This document shows positions 6,492 to 8,761 of a stretch of 8,761 nt of DNA, one piece after another; within the stretch, counting starts at the first letter, position 1; each line of letters starts with the position of its first letter. The stretch is taken from contig JAAXIA010000088.1 in the NCBI GenBank assembly GCA_012270595.1, positions 1 through 8,761 of the forward strand, in the 5' to 3' direction. Position numbers and translations under genes: made by a program. The notes under the pieces were generated by a model. The model did not search any database, was not told the DNA's origin, and saw nothing but the letters and a program-made list of their open reading frames with translations. The DNA is from Rhodanobacteraceae bacterium (lineage in GTDB: Bacteria > Pseudomonadota > Gammaproteobacteria > Xanthomonadales > Rhodanobacteraceae).

Positions 6492-7711
6492 GGTTTGGGT
6501 CTGCCTCGAACGGCATGGGCAGGACTCACCGGTGAAGCCGGAGGAGTATCACGAAGCACACCAGCGACATCACCACTCACTGGGCTGGAGGCGTTCTCTG
6601 CTGACTGCCGTGCATCAGGAGAAATATCATGGCGACCATGCAGTAAACGCAGCCGATGCAGCTGCTCCAGCACATCACCCACTGACACAGCTGCTCCTGG
6701 AACGATCTGTTTAATCCAGCCAGTCAAACTTGCATGCGCCTGCTGGACCCGTGCGGAACCACGATCAAAATGCGCAAGCAAGTTGGCATCAGCACGCTTC
6801 AATGCGGTGCGCGCATGGCCCATATCAGCAGCCAGTAAGGCCATTTGTGCCTGCGCCAGGTCAAGCGCGAGCAATGCGCGTAGCATGGATGGTTCCGTCA
6901 CTGCCAATGGTCCGCCACGCCCAAGATGGCGGATACGTAGCACGCCAGTCAAAGCCTGCTTCACTCGCTCCCAGACAGTCAAATTCAAGGTTCCATGTTG
7001 CTGATCGGGCGACTTGAGCGGCATGGTTGGCACTTCAGCACGCCACTTCGCCAGACCGGAAAGCACAGCGTCACGATCATTTAGCGTACTCGCCAGTAAC
7101 AGCTGATGCTTATTGTCAATGCTGCGATGCAACGCCTCAAAAGCAGGATTACCCAAGCTCGCCAACCTCTGCCCGGCCAGTGCATAAGCACGCGCCGCAC
7201 CTCGGGCATCGTGAAACAACAGATAACGCTGCTGTGCCAGCCGCAATAACGATTCGATATTATCCAGTAACATAGATGCATGGCCGGAAAAAATTTTCTC
7301 CGATAATTTACCGACAGTGTTTTCCAGCGTGTGCAAGCGCGTTGCCAGCGTCAGTAACTGTTCGCGCAAGCGGTGACTTAACTGCTCGGCGATACTGTGT
7401 TTCTCCCGCAAGCGACTGCTGTTAGACTGCTCCATTGCGCTCACGTTTTGCTCAAGCGCATCTATATGGTGCTGCAACTCACTGATCTGCCGCACGCTTC
7501 TGGCGGCATGCTGTTGCTGCCACGACGCTTGCTTCCTGTACAGATAGAAGTTGCAGGCAATGCTGCCAAACAGACATAACAGACCTAATAAAGCCAGCAA
7601 CCTCCACATGAGCAAGCCGCCGTCACCTCGCAGCGACACGCCACTGCCAGCAGTGGCAGTCAGCGTGTCGGTGGTGGCTACCGTATCGGAGCTGGAATCA
7701 TCCTGGTTCAT
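6488..7711 (-). CDS. hemX: HemX family membrane protein
   Basis: HemX is encoded with HemY in haem-synthesis operons of gammaproteobacteria. It is often labelled uroporphyrinogen-III C-methyltransferase, but no SAM-binding methyltransferase motif is visible here, so I do not assign that activity. The 407 residues comprise a short Ser/Thr-rich cytoplasmic N-terminus (1-30), one membrane helix (about 34-57), a predicted coiled coil rich in Gln and Glu (about 66-135), an Ala/Leu-rich helical domain (145-355) with the family-like LDNIESLLRLAQQRYLLFHDARGA-type block (149-172), and a Pro/Ser/Ala-rich tail (362-407). The topology suggests the bulk lies in the periplasm. The start ATG has no good Shine-Dalgarno. 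The transporter gene lies 77 bases upstream with no terminator between, so co-transcription is possible. No hemC or hemD is seen in the visible upstream kilobase. Confidence 0.88.
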   Translation of the reverse strand: MNQDDSSSDTVATTDTLTATAGSGVSLRGDGGLLMWRLLALLGLLCLFGSIACNFYLYRKQASWQQQHAARSVRQISELQHHIDALEQNVSAMEQSNSSRLREKHSIAEQLSHRLREQLLTLATRLHTLENTVGKLSEKIFSGHASMLLDNIESLLRLAQQRYLLFHDARGAARAYALAGQRLASLGNPAFEALHRSIDNKHQLLLASTLNDRDAVLSGLAKWRAEVPTMPLKSPDQQHGTLNLTVWERVKQALTGVLRIRHLGRGGPLAVTEPSMLRALLALDLAQAQMALLAADMGHARTALKRADANLLAHFDRGSARVQQAHASLTGWIKQIVPGAAVSVGDVLEQLHRLRLLHGRHDISPDARQSAENASSPVSGDVAGVLRDTPPASPVSPAHAVRGRPKP

Positions 7712-7780
7712 GGTTGCATGCTAACAGGAAGAAAGCCTGGATCTTGATATCGGGAAGTATGCCTCGCTGGGTTGCTCTCT

Positions 7781-7796
7781 TTAGCGCGTTAGCGCG
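7781..7796. repeat. tandem 8-base repeat TTAGCGCG x2
   Basis: Two adjacent copies of TTAGCGCG (7781-7788 and 7789-7796) straddle the transporter's stop codon, which is the TTA (TAA on the minus strand) of the second copy. It may be a small slippage duplication with no function. The remaining gap to hemX (7712-7780) shows no terminator and no clear promoter. Confidence 0.5.
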
Positions 7797-8761
7797 TGGA
7801 TGTCGCCGGTTGATCGTCACTCGCCAAACCACCCGAATGTCGGCTAAGCCACAATGCAGCCAAGGTACCGATGGCACCAGAGAGCAGATACATTCCCACG
7901 TAAGGCACGCCGGCATACCAAGCCAGTGCCAGGGCCACCAAAGGGGCAAAGCCAGCACCAAGCAACCAGCCTAGATCAGAGGTAATCATGGCACCACAGT
8001 AGCGAAACTCCGGATGGAAATTTGAACTCACCGCACCAGCTGCCTGTGCATGCGTAAACCCAAGCAAGGCATAACCGACAATGATAAACAGATAGCTGTG
8101 CACAGTTCCACCGGAAAGCAGTAGCGCAGTCCAGCCACTGTAAACGGCAACCATGGCACCACCCGCAGCCAGCGTGGCGCGACGACCAAACCAACTAGCC
8201 ACCTTGCCTGACAGGAGCATACAAGGCAGCGCCACAAATGCGCCGATGACCTGCACCACCAGAAAATGGTATACCACCTTCTGGGTGAATAGCAGCGCCC
8301 ACGACAAGGCAAAGATTGTGACCATATGAAACATGGCATAGCTGCCCAGCGGAGCAAACGAACCCAGCGCAATGTTGTGCCCCTGCGAACGGAACAATTC
8401 GCCCATGGGCGAAGGTATCAGTTCGCGTTCCTTGAGCTGCCTGGCGTAATCCGGACCACCCACCATGCGCAGGCATGCAAACAGAGCCACCACATTAATC
8501 GTAAATGCCGCAAAGAATGGATAGCGCCAACCCCAGTCGATAAAATCCTTATGCGTCAGGCTGCCGCCTATGTAAGAAAACAGCGCCGCAGCGACCATGA
8601 AACCAATCAATTCACCAAACTGCGGCAGCATGGCATACCAACCACGTTTTCCCTCAGGAGCCTTGACCGCCATCAACGAAGCCAGTCCGTTCCAGCTTCC
8701 ACCCACGGCAAAACCCTGTGCAAACCGCAGCAGAGCAAGGATAAAAATGGAAATCCAGCCG
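7789..8761 (-). CDS. MFS transporter, metabolite:H+ symporter type, 3' part
   Basis: This inner-membrane secondary transporter belongs to the major facilitator superfamily, most like the metabolite:H+ symporter group (ProP, ShiA, KgtP). The frame is open to the right edge, giving 323 visible residues; about 105-110 N-terminal residues (helices 1-3) are missing from the roughly 430 usual in the group. The GTG at 8706 is internal, since LRFAQGFAVGG (visible 11-21) lies upstream of it and matches the family. Further marks are APEGKRGWYAMLPQFG (34-49), WGWRYPFF (76-83), the cytoplasmic central loop (about 100-128), FGRR (191-194) after helix 8, and HPEFRYCG with GAGFAPL (249-256, 268-274), corresponding to the FPxxxRYxG region. 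About eight membrane helices are visible. The usual GGEWGG after helix 4 reads GGSWNG, losing the acidic residue. The substrate cannot be told from the sequence. Confidence 0.85.
   Translation of the reverse strand, partial: GWISIFILALLRFAQGFAVGGSWNGLASLMAVKAPEGKRGWYAMLPQFGELIGFMVAAALFSYIGGSLTHKDFIDWGWRYPFFAAFTINVVALFACLRMVGGPDYARQLKERELIPSPMGELFRSQGHNIALGSFAPLGSYAMFHMVTIFALSWALLFTQKVVYHFLVVQVIGAFVALPCMLLSGKVASWFGRRATLAAGGAMVAVYSGWTALLLSGGTVHSYLFIIVGYALLGFTHAQAAGAVSSNFHPEFRYCGAMITSDLGWLLGAGFAPLVALALAWYAGVPYVGMYLLSGAIGTLAALWLSRHSGGLASDDQPATSTR

Noticed and set aside
6495..7004. A 169-codon + strand open frame opposite hemX.
   Set aside because: It lies antisense within hemX. Its composition (Ala, Ser, Arg, Cys rich with no motif) is that of a shadow frame.

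Overview
The window looks like a core chromosomal segment of a gammaproteobacterium with intermediate GC content (judged by eye). UvrD and RecN resemble gammaproteobacterial versions along their whole length, and hemX-hemY is a gammaproteobacterial gene pair. The UvrD wording (for example the stretch around residues 513-527) recalls xanthomonads and relatives, but that family-level guess is weak. I see no plasmid, phage, transposon, CRISPR or tRNA/rRNA signature. No clearly new multigene system is visible. The unexplained material is in the two intergenic regions around recN.

Layout from left to right. (1) The 3' part of dapB (lysine and diaminopimelate synthesis) runs in from the left edge on the + strand. 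(2) A 419-base gap follows. It holds a good minus-strand terminator, an inverted repeat and promoter-like elements in both directions. (3) recN (SMC-like DNA repair ATPase) is complete on the + strand. (4) A 361-base gap follows, with an AT-rich promoter-like patch, small hairpins and a very strong + strand intrinsic terminator 79 bases before the next start codon. (5) uvrD (DNA helicase II) is complete on the + strand. (6) hemY and hemX, complete on the - strand and overlapping by ATGA, converge on uvrD with only 9 bases between the stop codons. (7) The 3' part of an MFS transporter of the metabolite:H+ symporter type lies upstream of hemX on the same strand and runs off the right edge.

How the genes fit together: recN and uvrD are both DNA-repair genes and belong to the SOS response in E. 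coli. Here they are neighbours but are separated by a terminator, so they are probably not a simple operon. The terminator in front of uvrD recalls the attenuation reported for E. coli uvrD. hemX and hemY encode membrane-anchored proteins linked to haem synthesis. They usually follow hemC and hemD, but here the gene immediately upstream is a transporter. dapB is not followed by carA, its neighbour in Pseudomonas. These two breaks in familiar gene order suggest local rearrangement.
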